64,000 bases of DNA from positions 4,982 to 68,981 of the forward strand of contig NZ_AZDV01000023.1 in NCBI RefSeq assembly GCF_001434835.1, read 5' to 3'. The notes under the pieces are model-generated. The model had not been told where the DNA came from. It searched no databases and was given only the letters and a program-made list of their open reading frames with translations. This document shows, piece after piece, positions 26,213 to 35,455 of the stretch. The stretch's first letter is position 1. Every line of letters starts with the position of its first letter. A program made the translations under genes and the position numbers. The DNA comes from Levilactobacillus acidifarinae DSM 19394 = JCM 15949 (GTDB lineage Bacteria > Bacillota > Bacilli > Lactobacillales > Lactobacillaceae).

Positions 26213-27121
26213 TTAAACGGCACCCGGGTGTTGGAGCACCTTGGCGGGATACTTGGTGGTGACGTAGGTGGTGATGGCGTCGATCATCTTGGCGGTCGAC
26301 GGGGCCTTGGCCTGCGCACTGTTGACTACCAAGCAGATGGTACGGTAGAAGCGGGTGTCGAACGGGTAAACGTTGACGTCGCCGCTGATGCGTTCGAGTG
26401 CCAGTTCTGGCAAGATCCCCATGCCCATGCCGGCCTCAACCATGGCTAGGATGGACTGGTCGTCGATGGAGAAACGTAGGGCGTTGGGCTGGATTTGATA
26501 GTGGTCCAGCGCGGCCTTGGTGTCCTTGTCGTAGTCCCCCCGTTGCAGGATGAAATTCTGCTTGACCAGGTCGGCCGCGGTCACCGTGGTCCGGTTGGCG
26601 GGGATGAAGTCCGTCGGGGTGATGCAGTAGATTTCATCCTTAATTAACGGGAGCACCGTTAACTTCTCGTTGACCGGTAGTGCGGAGAAGCCTAGGTCGA
26701 GACGCCCGGTCTTAACGGCCGCCGCAATCTCGGTAAAGTCGGCTTGTTCAACGTTGATGGCGATATCCGGGTAATCCTGCTTGAAGTTTTGGATGATAGG
26801 CGGCAGCCAGTTGATACACACGGACGAAAAGGCACCGAGCCGGACGGAGCCGGCGTTAAGCCCCTTGATATTGGCGGCGGCCTGTTCGAGACGCTCTTCG
26901 GAGTTGATGATCGCCTGAATCAGGGGTTGGACGGACTTGCCGTCGGGGGTCAGTTCGACGCCCGATCGGTTACGAATGAACAGGCTGAAGCCGAGTTCCT
27001 TTTCTAACTGGTTGACCGAGTGACTAATGGCGGACGGCGTGACGTTTAGAATCTGGGCCGCCCGGTAAAAAGTGTGTTCTTGAATGATGGCTTGAAAGAC
27101 ACGATAGGCAAACGGTAGCAT
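26213..27121 (-). CDS. LysR-family transcriptional regulator
   Basis: 302 aa, the usual length. N-terminal winged HTH: FYRAAQILNVTPSAISHSVNQLEKELG, then FIRNRSGVELTPDG. The C-terminal half is a periplasmic-binding-like effector domain (VRLGAFSSVCINWLPPII, then GMGMGILPELAL). It should activate a target gene in response to a small ligand. The start follows AAGGAGG. No divergent partner gene is obvious within 300 bp, so the target is unknown. Confidence 0.9.
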   Translation of the reverse strand: MLPFAYRVFQAIIQEHTFYRAAQILNVTPSAISHSVNQLEKELGFSLFIRNRSGVELTPDGKSVQPLIQAIINSEERLEQAAANIKGLNAGSVRLGAFSSVCINWLPPIIQNFKQDYPDIAINVEQADFTEIAAAVKTGRLDLGFSALPVNEKLTVLPLIKDEIYCITPTDFIPANRTTVTAADLVKQNFILQRGDYDKDTKAALDHYQIQPNALRFSIDDQSILAMVEAGMGMGILPELALERISGDVNVYPFDTRFYRTICLVVNSAQAKAPSTAKMIDAITTYVTTKYPAKVLQHPGAV

Positions 27122-27467
27122 GCCCGGCCACCTCCTTGGCTAAAATGAAGAATTTTCACGTAAATAGTCAATACATGAATTGTTCTTTTCGTTAAGGCCA
27201 TTCTATCATATCGCCGGGGCGGGGGATAGGGAGAGTCGGGGGTTGGGTGAGTGGCAGAACCGACCGCAACGTGACGAATCCTAATTAATAGGAAAAGATT
27301 TATTCAAAACTTCTTTCCAATCAGTCCACATCCCCGTGACAGTGCAGGATTTCCCCCAACCAAAAACCACGTTCAACCGTAAAACGGGTGAACGTGGTTT
27401 TTGGTGGTCGCTGGTGGCCTGATATCTCAAACGATGTGAAGAACACATACCCTGACAGATCAAACCA
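27122..27467. other. Intergenic region upstream of the LysR gene
   Basis: About 345 bp holding a terminator for the small gene at 27468 and the promoter area of the LysR gene (AT-rich 27150-27200). No gene seen. Confidence 0.5.
27362..27402 (-). terminator. Terminator of the small gene at 27468
   Basis: AAAAACCACGTTCA / TGAACGTGGTTTTT hairpin, symmetrical enough to work on either strand. Confidence 0.8.
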
Positions 27468-27698
27468 TCAACGAAAGGCGATGCGGTATTGCTGGACGCC
27501 GTCAATCGTGCGGACAGTCTCCTCGGCCCCGTCGGTTAACTTCCCGTCGCGCCAGAAGCTCGGGTGCTGGTGACCAACAAAGTAGAAGGTATAACGTGCC
27601 GTGTTGGCTTGCTTAGAAACGGTTAAGTAACCACGGTCTTGATCGGACAACTGAACGGTTTGATCTTGTTGCTTAGGATCAACATAAATCGTGAGCAT
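27468..27698 (-). CDS. Small conserved hypothetical protein
   Basis: 76 aa starting MLTIYVDPKQQDQ. The ATG has GGTGGAGG 8 nt upstream; a GTG five codons earlier lies inside that site. Sequence is rich in beta-type stretches (TARYTFYFVGHQHPSFW) without signal peptide. Not recognised; likely a lactobacillar family. Confidence 0.65.
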   Translation of the reverse strand: MLTIYVDPKQQDQTVQLSDQDRGYLTVSKQANTARYTFYFVGHQHPSFWRDGKLTDGAEETVRTIDGVQQYRIAFR

Positions 27699-27789
27699 CT
27701 CTCTCACCTCCACCTTGAAGTATAGCCGGTCCCCTCAGGAGTTACAACGATTTAAAGGATTATATTAGGGATGCTTTAACTTTTTGTTG

Positions 27790-27892
27790 GCTAGTAAGGG
27801 TAATGGCAAAAGCAACGCCTAGGGCTGGCAGTTACTCGCTAAGAGGTTCTCGTGAAACACGGGGCACAACGGTGAAGGAGGGGCGTTGAAGG
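27790..27892 (+). repeat. Leader-like repeat, copy 1
   Basis: About 100 bp alignable with 36327-36432. The best block is GCAACGCCTAGGGCTGGCAG versus GCAACGGCTAAGGCCGCCAA, then AGGTTC and GAAGGAGGGG. A GTAA...TTAC stem with an inner GCC/GGC hairpin is possible in both. Here no gene follows directly. Confidence 0.45.
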
Positions 27893-27893
27893 C

Positions 27894-28018
27894 AAAATAA
27901 AAGACCGGCGAGATCATTTCGCCGGTCATCCCTTAAAGAGATTAGTCGTTTCCGTTCTCCGCGGAAGCGATCACTTTAAGGCTACATTGCGTTGCCAAAA
28001 AGCATCACCCCCTTTCAT
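27894..28018 (-). ncRNA. Candidate minus-strand small RNA or decayed type I toxin unit
   Basis: On the minus strand a strong site AAAGGGGGTGATG (28016-28003) leads to only very short frames (7 or 15 codons). Then come a CGTTTCCG/CGGAAGCG-type hairpin (27947-27969) and a terminator hairpin GACCGGCGA/TCGCCGGTC (27903-27927) with TTTTATTTT. The layout resembles short type I toxin genes of lactobacilli after loss of the peptide, but this is a guess. Confidence 0.35.
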
Positions 28019-28200
28019 TTGATACACGTAGTTTAGAACCTCTGAGACGGAAATGCAAGCGACTAACTTAACCTTAATGGTGAATTAAATTTAACTAAAA
28101 AATAGAATGCAACATAATAGTAATGAATTCGTTATAAGTAACAGTAATATTACAAAACCCATAAAAATATTTCATTCGAACGACAAAGAAAGCAATTTCC

Positions 28201-28314
28201 TTGTTTATAGAGCGTGAAATCGCTATAATCGAACTTGTAGTTGAGGAGTAGAAGTCGTGGTTTATTGATTAAAGAATAAAATTCTTAACAAAATCACTAA
28301 TATCATGATATACT
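28201..28314 (+). promoter_or_regulatory. Two tandem promoters of slp1
   Basis: Distal: TTGTTT (28201-28206), 17 bp, TATAAT (28224-28229). Proximal: TTAACA (28285-28290), 18 bp, TATACT (28309-28314). Two promoters are also reported for slpA of L. brevis. Between them GAGGAG is followed by a GTG-GTT-TAT-TGA mini-frame. Confidence 0.75.
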
Positions 28315-28362
28315 ATTCCTGCTTGATAAATTACATACAATATGTTTGGAGGAAAAAAGATT

Positions 28363-29733
28363 ATGCAATCAAGTTTAAAGAAATCTCTTTACTTGGGCCT
28401 TGCTGCATTAAGCTTTGGTGCCGTTGCTACGGTCTCAACCACTGCTTCAGCTAAGTCCTATGCAACCGCAGGTGCATATACTGCCCTGAAGACCGACGCT
28501 ACTACTCGTAACGTTGAAGCTACTGGTACTAACGCACTTTACACTAAGCCAGGTACTGTTAAGGGTGCTAAGGTTGTTGCTTCTAAGGCTACTATGGCTG
28601 AATTAGCTACTTCTAAGAAGTCCGCTAACTACTTCCGTGCTTACGGTGTTAAGACTACTAACCGTGGTTCCGTTTACTACCGTGTTGTAACGATGGATGG
28701 CAAGTATCGTGGTTATGTTTACGGTGGTAACTCTGACACTGCCTTTGCTGGTGGGATCAAGTTAGCTAACACGTTAACTGACGCAACTATGCCTGTAAAC
28801 AAGACTGTTTACTTGACGAACACTAACAAGAACACTCTTTGGACTTCGCCTAAGTACACTCAATACAAGGCTTCCAAGGTAAACCTGCAAAACACTACGA
28901 GCACTGACGCTTGGACTGTTCTTGCTGCTAAGACTAAGACTCGTGAAGGTTCATTGTACTACTACGTACAAAACGCCACGACTCCTACTATCAAGGGCTG
29001 GATTTACGCTGGTGGTACTTCCACTAACAGTACTGCAGCTACTGCTTACAACAGTGTAACTATCAAGTACCAAGCTGCTGATGGTTCAACTGTATCTACT
29101 GCTTCATGGGTAAATCCAAAGGCTACGACTGCTAACGCTGGCCAAGCTGTTGCGGATACTGATGTAAACAGTTCAAATGCTAAATTAGCTGACTTTGTTA
29201 AGAGCGCTGCACCTACTGGCTACGTTGCTTCTTCCATCAATAACGACTTAACTGGTGTTAAGTACGGTACTACGGTTGTTATCAACGTTAACAAGCAAGC
29301 TACTTCTACGCTTTCCTTCTTTGATACTACTAACTCCAATGGTATCACTGGTGGGACTGCCATGACTGCTGCTAACTTTGTTGGTGGTGTATACCCAGCT
29401 GTTACTGCTAGTGCACAACAAGCTGCTTTACAGGGTGACTCTACTGTTGCCTTCAATACTGACAACCTTGCTACTATGTTCAAGGGTGTTGCCTTCAACT
29501 CTGCAGACAAGACTTCTACTACCGATGTAAAGGCTTCTGATGGTACTACTATCAAGGCTGGTACTGTCTACCATGAAGTATACGAATTAGATACTACTTC
29601 TACTAAGGCTGCTAACACGAACGCTAAGTATGGTGACAACATCAAGGTTGGTTTGAAGGTTACCAGCATTGTTGCAGGTTCTGCAACTAACACTAGTGTT
29701 TCCGACCCAACTAACAGCAACTACGCTAAGTAA
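28363..29733 (+). CDS. S-layer protein, SlpA type (paralog 1, probably the major one)
   Basis: 456 aa. The signal peptide ([19 protein letters not shown], ending TASA) and the N-terminal region beginning KSYATAGAYTALKTDATTRN closely match L. brevis SlpA. In that protein the basic N-terminal half binds the wall and the C-terminal half self-assembles. The C-terminal half here is more variable, Thr/Ala/Asn-rich and Cys-free. Codon use is strongly biased (GCT, ACT, GTT, AAG, TAC), as in very highly expressed genes, and exceeds that of slp2. The ATG after GGAGGAAAAAAG is used. It forms the outer protein lattice. Confidence 0.93.
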   Translation: MQSSLKKSLYLGLAALSFGAVATVSTTASAKSYATAGAYTALKTDATTRNVEATGTNALYTKPGTVKGAKVVASKATMAELATSKKSANYFRAYGVKTTNRGSVYYRVVTMDGKYRGYVYGGNSDTAFAGGIKLANTLTDATMPVNKTVYLTNTNKNTLWTSPKYTQYKASKVNLQNTTSTDAWTVLAAKTKTREGSLYYYVQNATTPTIKGWIYAGGTSTNSTAATAYNSVTIKYQAADGSTVSTASWVNPKATTANAGQAVADTDVNSSNAKLADFVKSAAPTGYVASSINNDLTGVKYGTTVVINVNKQATSTLSFFDTTNSNGITGGTAMTAANFVGGVYPAVTASAQQAALQGDSTVAFNTDNLATMFKGVAFNSADKTSTTDVKASDGTTIKAGTVYHEVYELDTTSTKAANTNAKYGDNIKVGLKVTSIVAGSATNTSVSDPTNSNYAK

Positions 29734-29762
29734 TCTTTGATTATTGATGCCTAAGTTCTGCG

Positions 29763-29795
29763 AAAAAGCTCAATCCTACGGGATTGAGCTTTTTT
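29763..29795 (+). terminator. slp1 terminator
   Basis: AAAAAGCTCAATCC / GGATTGAGCTTTTTT hairpin. Confidence 0.9.
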
Positions 29796-29808
29796 ATGAA
29801 ATAAGTTA

Positions 29809-31203
29809 GGCTCTTTGTCAACCGGTGTTGATGAAGACTAATATGAGAATCCAATTCATTTACGAATTGGATTCTTTTTTTCGACGTTGATTAGAAATTC
29901 AATACGGATTCGATAGATGAAATGTTTCCAGTTTTTGTAACCGTAAGCTGTTCGTTTAATTTGTTTGATCTTACGGTTGATACCTTCTATTGGGCCGTTT
30001 GAGAGAGTTCCATGGGTCATATTTTTGATGATTCGTTTTCGATGAATAAAAGTTTTTACGGTTGTCATGAGTTGAGGACTTACGTTCTCAACTCTACCGA
30101 GGGCTTTAAGAAATCCAGTATAGTCGCGGTCTTGAAAGGCTTTAACGAGCTGGTGTGTCGAAAAGTAAGTATGCATAAATTGTTCGCTAAGACCCAGTCC
30201 CTCCTGGACCAGTTGTGTTGTTCTTGAGTCTGGCGGTCCTTTAAGTGTGAGAACCACCATACTTTTGTGGCTTCTAGACTGTCATAGCTCTTTAGATAGA
30301 AACGCCAGTAGAACTTTAAAATTCGGTATTCACGTGTGTCGGGTTTGAACTGTTTCATCAGCTGAACTCGCGTCTGGTTTAAGGACCTAAGCGTCATTTG
30401 GACCAGATGAAAGTTATCCGCAACTAGCTTAGCGTTAGGGAAAAGCGTCCTAATAGCCGATTCATATTGCGAATTAAAGTCCATGACAACGGACTTAACG
30501 TGCTTTCGATTTTTATTCGAGTAATGACTCCTGAAAAAGTGCTTAATATCGGCGTTCTTACGACCTGGAAGGATGGTAACGATGTCATGAGTTTTCGCAT
30601 TAATCGCAATGAAGCTCATTTGATTACCCGTCGATCGAAATTCATCGATGCACAGTTGTCTTGGTAAACCATTGTAGGCAGGCTGAATTTCTTTGCCTAG
30701 TAGAGTTAAACGCCGACATACCGTGTTAGTAGAGACGTTGTATTGCGTCGTAATACTACTCATCGTACGGTCTTCGGTTAGGGTTAGATCAATGGCGTCT
30801 GAGCTAAAAGCGTCTTACCACAGTTTTGACAACGAAATCGCTGCTTTTTAAGCACAAGTAGGGTTTGTACGTTCGCTAATTCGTGGTAACCGGACTACGA
30901 CGGTCTTATGGCCATTATGGTTCATCGTATCTTTGCCACAACGTGGGCAAAGGATAGAATCGTAAGTCAATTCGCCCATTACTCGCATAACACCATCTGA
31001 TAAGACTTTAGTGCTTAAGTTTTTGATGTTTTCATCTTTTATTTGAAGTAAAACTCTAGTAGACTGGTCTTGGGACATACCGAACACTCGCTTTCAATTG
31101 GTTTTGGTCGACTTGATTGTAGCACAAGGGCGGTATGCCCTTTTGTTGTACAGAAAAATGGTGTTGATGGATTTCATCCATCAACACCAAATATCATAGA
31201 ACC
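29809..31203 (-). mobile_element. ISL3-family insertion sequence (inactive)
   Basis: 1395 bp bounded by imperfect inverted repeats: left GGCTCTTTGTCAACCGGTGT, right (reverse) GGTTCTATGATATTTGGTGT, both continuing TGATG. It contains a frame-broken transposase on the minus strand and sits 13 bp after the slp1 terminator, separating slp1 from slp2. Confidence 0.85.
29856..31087 (-). pseudogene. ISL3-family transposase, frameshifted
   Basis: The reading frame is split into pieces. N-terminal zinc-finger part: CPRCGKDTMNHNGHKT from 31087. A second finger in another frame: RFRCQNCGKTLLAQTP near 30830-30790. The DDE core follows: LCIDEFRSTGNQMSF, VVMDFNSQYESAIRTLFPNA and DNFHLVQMTLRSLNQTR. The C-terminal piece is THGTLSNGPIEGINRKIKQIKR. 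At least three frame changes (about 30870, 30790 and 30230) make it non-functional. Its AT-rich base use differs from the core genes. Confidence 0.88.
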
Positions 31204-31382
31204 ATAAATTAAGGATAATCTATATTCGTATTAATATTCTCTTGCTATATAAAGTGGCTTATTTCCCTTTAACGTCATACTAGGGATTTACGACATATTT
31301 ATCAAGAACGCGTATTAATGGGCTTGAAACGACATTTTATTTAGAATTTTATACTAGATTTGACCCATTATCTAGGAAACTC

Positions 31383-31411
31383 TTTTGAAAGATGGCGACT
31401 CTTGGTATACT
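31383..31411 (+). promoter_or_regulatory. slp2 promoter
   Basis: Extended -10 TGGTATACT (31403-31411) with a weak TTTTGA -35 at 17 bp. Confidence 0.6.
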
Positions 31412-31452
31412 TGTCCCGTAACAAAATCTAATTTACTTAGGGGAGAAATAAA

Positions 31453-32856
31453 ATGCAATCTCGTTTGAAGAAAACATTGTATTTAAGTTTAGCTGCAATT
31501 AGTTTAGGCGCAGCGTCATTATCTGCTACATCTGCATCCGCAAAATCATATGCTACGGCAGGCGCATATCAGGCCTTGAAGACAGATGCTACCACTCGTA
31601 ACGTTGAATCTACGGGAACTAACGCACTTTATACCAAGCCAGGAACGGTTAAGGGTGCTAAAGTTGTTGCTTCTAAGGCTACTATGGCTAAATTGGCATC
31701 ATCTCAAAAGCCCTCTGATTACTTCCGTGCTTACGGTGTTAAAACTACTAACCGTGGTTCTGTTTACTACCGTGTTGTGACGATGGATGGTAAATATCGC
31801 GGCTATGTTTACGGTGGTACGGTTGCGACCGCTTTTGAAGGTGGTATCAAGTCTGTTAACACGTTAATCGATGCCCCGATGCCACTAAACAAGATCGTTT
31901 ATTTAGCGGATACCAATAAAGATGCACTTTGGACTTCACCAAAGTATACCCAATATAAAGCAACTAAGATCAACTTGCAAAACACGACGAGCGTTGATGC
32001 TTGGACTATTTTGGCTGCTAAAACGGGAACGCGCGGTGGTGCACTTTACTATTATGTTCAAAATGCTAAAACGCCTACCATCAAGGGATGGGTCCTCGCT
32101 AGTGGGACGTCTACTAACAGTACTGCAGCTACGGCTCATAACAGTGTAACAATTAAGTACCAAGCTGCTGATGGTTCAACTGTATCTACTGTTTCATGGG
32201 TAAATCCTCATGCTAAGGCTGCAGCTAATGGTGCTGCTGTGGCTGTTAAGGCTACGGATGAAAACTCTTCTAAAGTGGGCTTAAAGGACTTCGTTGCCAA
32301 GTCCGTCCCTACAGGGTATGTTGCATCTGCTACTAACAATGGCTCTGATCCAGCATCCACTACTATTAATTATGGGACTACCATTGTTATTAATATTAAT
32401 AAGCAAGCAACGTCTAAGCTTTCCTTCTACGATACTACTAATGCTAACGGTATCACTGGTGGGGCTGCTATGACAGCCGCTAACTTTGCTGGCGGTGTAT
32501 ACCCGGCGATTGCTACAAGCAAGCAAGAAGCAGCCTTACAAGGCGACGCTACTGCGGTCTTCAATATTGATAATCTTACTGCTATGTTTAAAGATGTAAC
32601 TATTGCCTCTACTGACAAGGTAGCTACGTCTGATATTGCTAACGCGGTTGACGCTACTGGCAAGATGGTTACGGTTAAAAAGGGTGAAACTTACCACGTA
32701 GTTTATAGCATTGCTAAGGACTCTACCAAAGCTGCTAATGCTAATGCAAAATATGGTGATAGCATCAAGGTTGGTTTAACACAAGAAAAGTTAGTTGCAG
32801 GTTCTGCAGCTAAAACTAATGTGTCAGACCCTACTAACGGGAACTACGCTAAGTAA
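31453..32856 (+). CDS. S-layer protein, SlpA type (paralog 2)
   Basis: 467 aa. Signal peptide ends SASA; the N-terminal 230 residues are nearly the same as in paralog 1 (KSYATAGAYQALKTDATTRN...), with divergence growing toward the C-terminus. Codon use is less biased (more AAA, TAT, GAT), suggesting lower or conditional expression. RBS TTAGGGGAGAAA before the ATG. It has its own extended -10 promoter and terminator. Multiple slp genes switched by conditions are known in L. brevis (slpB/C/D). Confidence 0.92.
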   Translation: MQSRLKKTLYLSLAAISLGAASLSATSASAKSYATAGAYQALKTDATTRNVESTGTNALYTKPGTVKGAKVVASKATMAKLASSQKPSDYFRAYGVKTTNRGSVYYRVVTMDGKYRGYVYGGTVATAFEGGIKSVNTLIDAPMPLNKIVYLADTNKDALWTSPKYTQYKATKINLQNTTSVDAWTILAAKTGTRGGALYYYVQNAKTPTIKGWVLASGTSTNSTAATAHNSVTIKYQAADGSTVSTVSWVNPHAKAAANGAAVAVKATDENSSKVGLKDFVAKSVPTGYVASATNNGSDPASTTINYGTTIVININKQATSKLSFYDTTNANGITGGAAMTAANFAGGVYPAIATSKQEAALQGDATAVFNIDNLTAMFKDVTIASTDKVATSDIANAVDATGKMVTVKKGETYHVVYSIAKDSTKAANANAKYGDSIKVGLTQEKLVAGSAAKTNVSDPTNGNYAK

Positions 32857-32886
32857 TTCGTTGCTATAGTTATATAGCTAACTTTT

Positions 32887-32921
32887 AAAGGGACTAACTC
32901 AGAGATGAGTTGGTCCTTTTT
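32887..32921 (+). terminator. slp2 terminator
   Basis: AAAGGGACTAACTC / GAGTTGGTCCTTTTT hairpin. Confidence 0.85.
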
Positions 32922-32990
32922 AGATGACGTAGCTGTTAATTAATTATTATTAATTTTTTTGCTAACCTACTAGCTAACTCTGCTATACTA

Positions 32991-32999
32991 AAGACCGTT
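32991..32999 (+). promoter_or_regulatory. slp3 promoter (extended -10)
   Basis: TGCTATACT, with no good -35; transcription should start near 33006. Confidence 0.55.
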
Positions 33000-33034
33000 C
33001 AATAAATTTACAATTTCAGAGGAGAAAATACATC

Positions 33035-34399
33035 ATGCAATCACGTTTAACTAAGACGTTGTACCTTGGTTTAGCTGCGCTGAGTTTAGGTGCCGTTGCT
33101 TCGGTATCAACGACTGCTAGTGCTAAGAGCTACGCTAAGGTTACTTCGACTAAGGCCTTAAAGACTGCCGGTGAAACTCGAAATGTTGAGTCAGTAGGGA
33201 CTAACGCAATCTACTCCAAGCCGGGGACGGTTAAGGGGGCTAAGGTCGTTGCTTCCAAGGCGACGATGAAAAAATTAGCCAATTCCAAGAAGTCTGCTGA
33301 CTATTTCCGCGCTTATGCTGTCGCTACGACTAACAAGGGTTCCGTGTACTACAAGGTCGTTACCATGAACGGCAAGTACCGTGGTTACATCTACGGCGGG
33401 AAGAGCGCTTCTACCTTTGCTGGCGGGATCAAGTCTGCCAACACCATGACGGACGCTAACAAGCCAGCTAGCACGACTGTTTACTTTACCAAGCCAGGTA
33501 AGGCTAACGTGACGTGGAACGCGCCTAAGTACACCCAATACAAGGCTTCCAAGCAAGTGAAGGATACCACCCCCTTTGCTAAGGACACTTTGACCATCAC
33601 CAAGGCTGCTACTAAGACCCGTGAAGGTTCCTTGTACTATTACGTAGAGGACGCTAAGAATCCATCCATTAACGGTTGGATTTACAGTGGCGCCGTTACG
33701 GCAACGCAAGATACTTTCGATGCTAAATCTGACGTTAAGGTTGATTTCAAGACGACTGATGGGACGTTAGTTAAGGCAACGACTTTATCTAAGTTGAACG
33801 AAAATGGTAAGACGACCGTTGCAACGGCGACGGGTACTGCCGTTGGGACTGATGCGGCTAAACAAGCAACTAACGCCTGGGGTGCTTCCTTGTTAAACGA
33901 GACTGGCTACACCTACAAGGCAAGTGACTCCGTTAACGTTTCAGCCTTATCCGCTGCTAAGTCTGGCGACACGATTACGTTATATGTAACCAAGAACGCC
34001 AACGCTGATACGAAGATTAGCTTCTACAGCGTAACGAGTGACTTGTCCCAAAAGGGCACGCCATTAACGGCTTACAAGTCTGGGACTGCAACAGCAACAA
34101 CGGTGGTCTTTCCTAACTTAACAACCATGTTCACGGGAGCTGATGGAGCGGCTTATGCGGCTAATGACGTGCAAGCTTACCTGACGAGCAATAATCTGAA
34201 CACGTTGTACACGCCTAGCTACAAAGACGGTTCTAACACCGTTTACATGAAGTACACGTTCAACAGTGCCTTAGCTGGTAACTACAGCACGAAGACGAAC
34301 GCTAAGGCTTTCTACACGGCTACCCAAGGAACTGGGACCTCCCCTGTAGATACGCCAGCAACGACGACCACGAATGCGAACCAAAACTATGTGGGTTAA
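33035..34399 (+). CDS. S-layer protein, SlpA type (paralog 3)
   Basis: 454 aa. Signal peptide [19 protein letters not shown] ending TASA; the N-terminal wall-binding half keeps the paralog pattern ([36 protein letters not shown]). The C-terminal half is unrelated in detail to paralogs 1 and 2 and ends in a Thr/Asn-rich tail. So anchoring is shared and the exposed or lattice part has been exchanged. The ATG follows GAGGAG. Own promoter and terminator. Confidence 0.92.
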   Translation: MQSRLTKTLYLGLAALSLGAVASVSTTASAKSYAKVTSTKALKTAGETRNVESVGTNAIYSKPGTVKGAKVVASKATMKKLANSKKSADYFRAYAVATTNKGSVYYKVVTMNGKYRGYIYGGKSASTFAGGIKSANTMTDANKPASTTVYFTKPGKANVTWNAPKYTQYKASKQVKDTTPFAKDTLTITKAATKTREGSLYYYVEDAKNPSINGWIYSGAVTATQDTFDAKSDVKVDFKTTDGTLVKATTLSKLNENGKTTVATATGTAVGTDAAKQATNAWGASLLNETGYTYKASDSVNVSALSAAKSGDTITLYVTKNANADTKISFYSVTSDLSQKGTPLTAYKSGTATATTVVFPNLTTMFTGADGAAYAANDVQAYLTSNNLNTLYTPSYKDGSNTVYMKYTFNSALAGNYSTKTNAKAFYTATQGTGTSPVDTPATTTTNANQNYVG

Positions 34400-34423
34400 T
34401 CGTTCATAACTAAAGAGTATGAT

Positions 34424-34453
34424 AGTAAAAGCCTGGGTGACCGGGCTTTTACT
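34424..34453 (+). terminator. slp3 terminator
   Basis: AGTAAAAGCC / GGGCTTTTACT hairpin. Confidence 0.8.
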
Positions 34454-34655
34454 ATATCTAAAATTATCCTGTAGCGTAGGGCTGATTAACGGAGCAGAAG
34501 GATTCGACCTGATCGACTAAAGGTGCCTCTTAATAAACTAACCGTCGTTTCTCAACCCCTTCACCCGCTGAACCAGTTCTCTTAATCTCACAGATGTTAG
34601 TATTAGGGTAGATTCAGGAATAGAACCATTAAAGATGCTCATGGGGGTGTGCATC

Positions 34656-35396
34656 ATGACAACACAAAATTGGATTAAATTAACGGTGTTGGCGGGGATC
34701 GTCGTGGGGAGCGGCGGTCTGACCACGACCGCTCAGGCGGCCAGTGACCCAACACCAACGGGGACGACGAGTCTTCAAACCACGGCGACCGCTACGGTAC
34801 CAGAGCGGTCGCCAGAGACGCAGACGGGGACCGTTACCGTCTACTATCTGACACCAACGGGAGAAACGTTAGCCCCGAAGAAAGTTTTGACGGGACCGGT
34901 GGGTGACCACTATCAGGTACCACTATTAAAACGCGACGGTTATCTGTTAGTGAAGACGTCCGGGGCCGCCAAGGGGGACTTTTCAACCACACCCGTGACG
35001 GTCAAACTCGTCTATCAACGACAACGACCTGCTAAATCAACCGTAACGCCGACTAAGTCGCAACGGGCGGCCACAGCCGAACAGCCGCGGGCGACTGCGA
35101 CGAAGACGGCAACGCCAACCGCTCGTCAAGTGACCCCACGGAAAGTCGTCTCGACTCGGGCGGCCGTTCGGGACGAGGCCCCACAAGCAACCAAAGCTCG
35201 AACGACTACGCCAGCTAAAGGTGTAGTCGTTCTCGGAAAGTATCCGGTCCACCAGGCAGCAACGCCAGTTAAGCGGCTCCCACAGACCGGTGAACAACCG
35301 GCGAATAAGTTATGGGAACTTACGGGTGGCTGCTTATTTTTGGCCACACTAACCGGGACCTACGCACTGAAACGCCGATTATCTTGGTCAGATTAA
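34656..35396 (+). CDS. LPxTG-anchored surface protein with MucBP-like domain
   Basis: 246 aa. Signal peptide ends TTAQA. A single MucBP-like domain (about residues 55-115: GTVTVYYLTPTGETLAPKK ... VKLVYQRQ) is followed by a Thr/Ala/Arg-rich spacer. It ends with the sorting signal LPQTGE, a hydrophobic helix and KRR. Sortase A should link it to peptidoglycan. MucBP domains bind mucin in some lactobacilli. The ATG at 34656 follows GGGGGTG; earlier in-frame starts lack a site. Confidence 0.88.
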   Translation: MTTQNWIKLTVLAGIVVGSGGLTTTAQAASDPTPTGTTSLQTTATATVPERSPETQTGTVTVYYLTPTGETLAPKKVLTGPVGDHYQVPLLKRDGYLLVKTSGAAKGDFSTTPVTVKLVYQRQRPAKSTVTPTKSQRAATAEQPRATATKTATPTARQVTPRKVVSTRAAVRDEAPQATKARTTTPAKGVVVLGKYPVHQAATPVKRLPQTGEQPANKLWELTGGCLFLATLTGTYALKRRLSWSD

Positions 35397-35398
35397 CT

Positions 35399-35449
35399 AA
35401 AAAACGCCAAACATCACCGTATTAAAAAATGGTGATGATTGGCGTTTTT
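35399..35449. terminator. Terminator between convergent genes
   Basis: AAAAACGCCAA..CATCACC / GGTGATG..TTGGCGTTTTT hairpin. Confidence 0.85.
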
Positions 35450-35455
35450 GTTTGG

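Larger units (their letters stand above)
27699..28362. other. Long intergenic region upstream of slp1
   Basis: 664 bp. It holds a leader-like repeat (27790-27892), a minus-strand mini-unit (27894-28018), a very AT-rich stretch (28060-28200) and the two slp1 promoters. No protein gene over 30 codons is supported. Confidence 0.6.
29801..31211. repeat. Target-site duplication flanking the IS
   Basis: ATAAGTTA (29801-29808) on the left and ATAAATTA (31204-31211) on the right: 8 bp with one mismatch, the duplication size of ISL3-family elements. Confidence 0.7.

Noticed and set aside
27160-27180. TTTTCACGTAAATA resembling parS
   Set aside because: Too many mismatches to TGTTTCACGTGAAACA.
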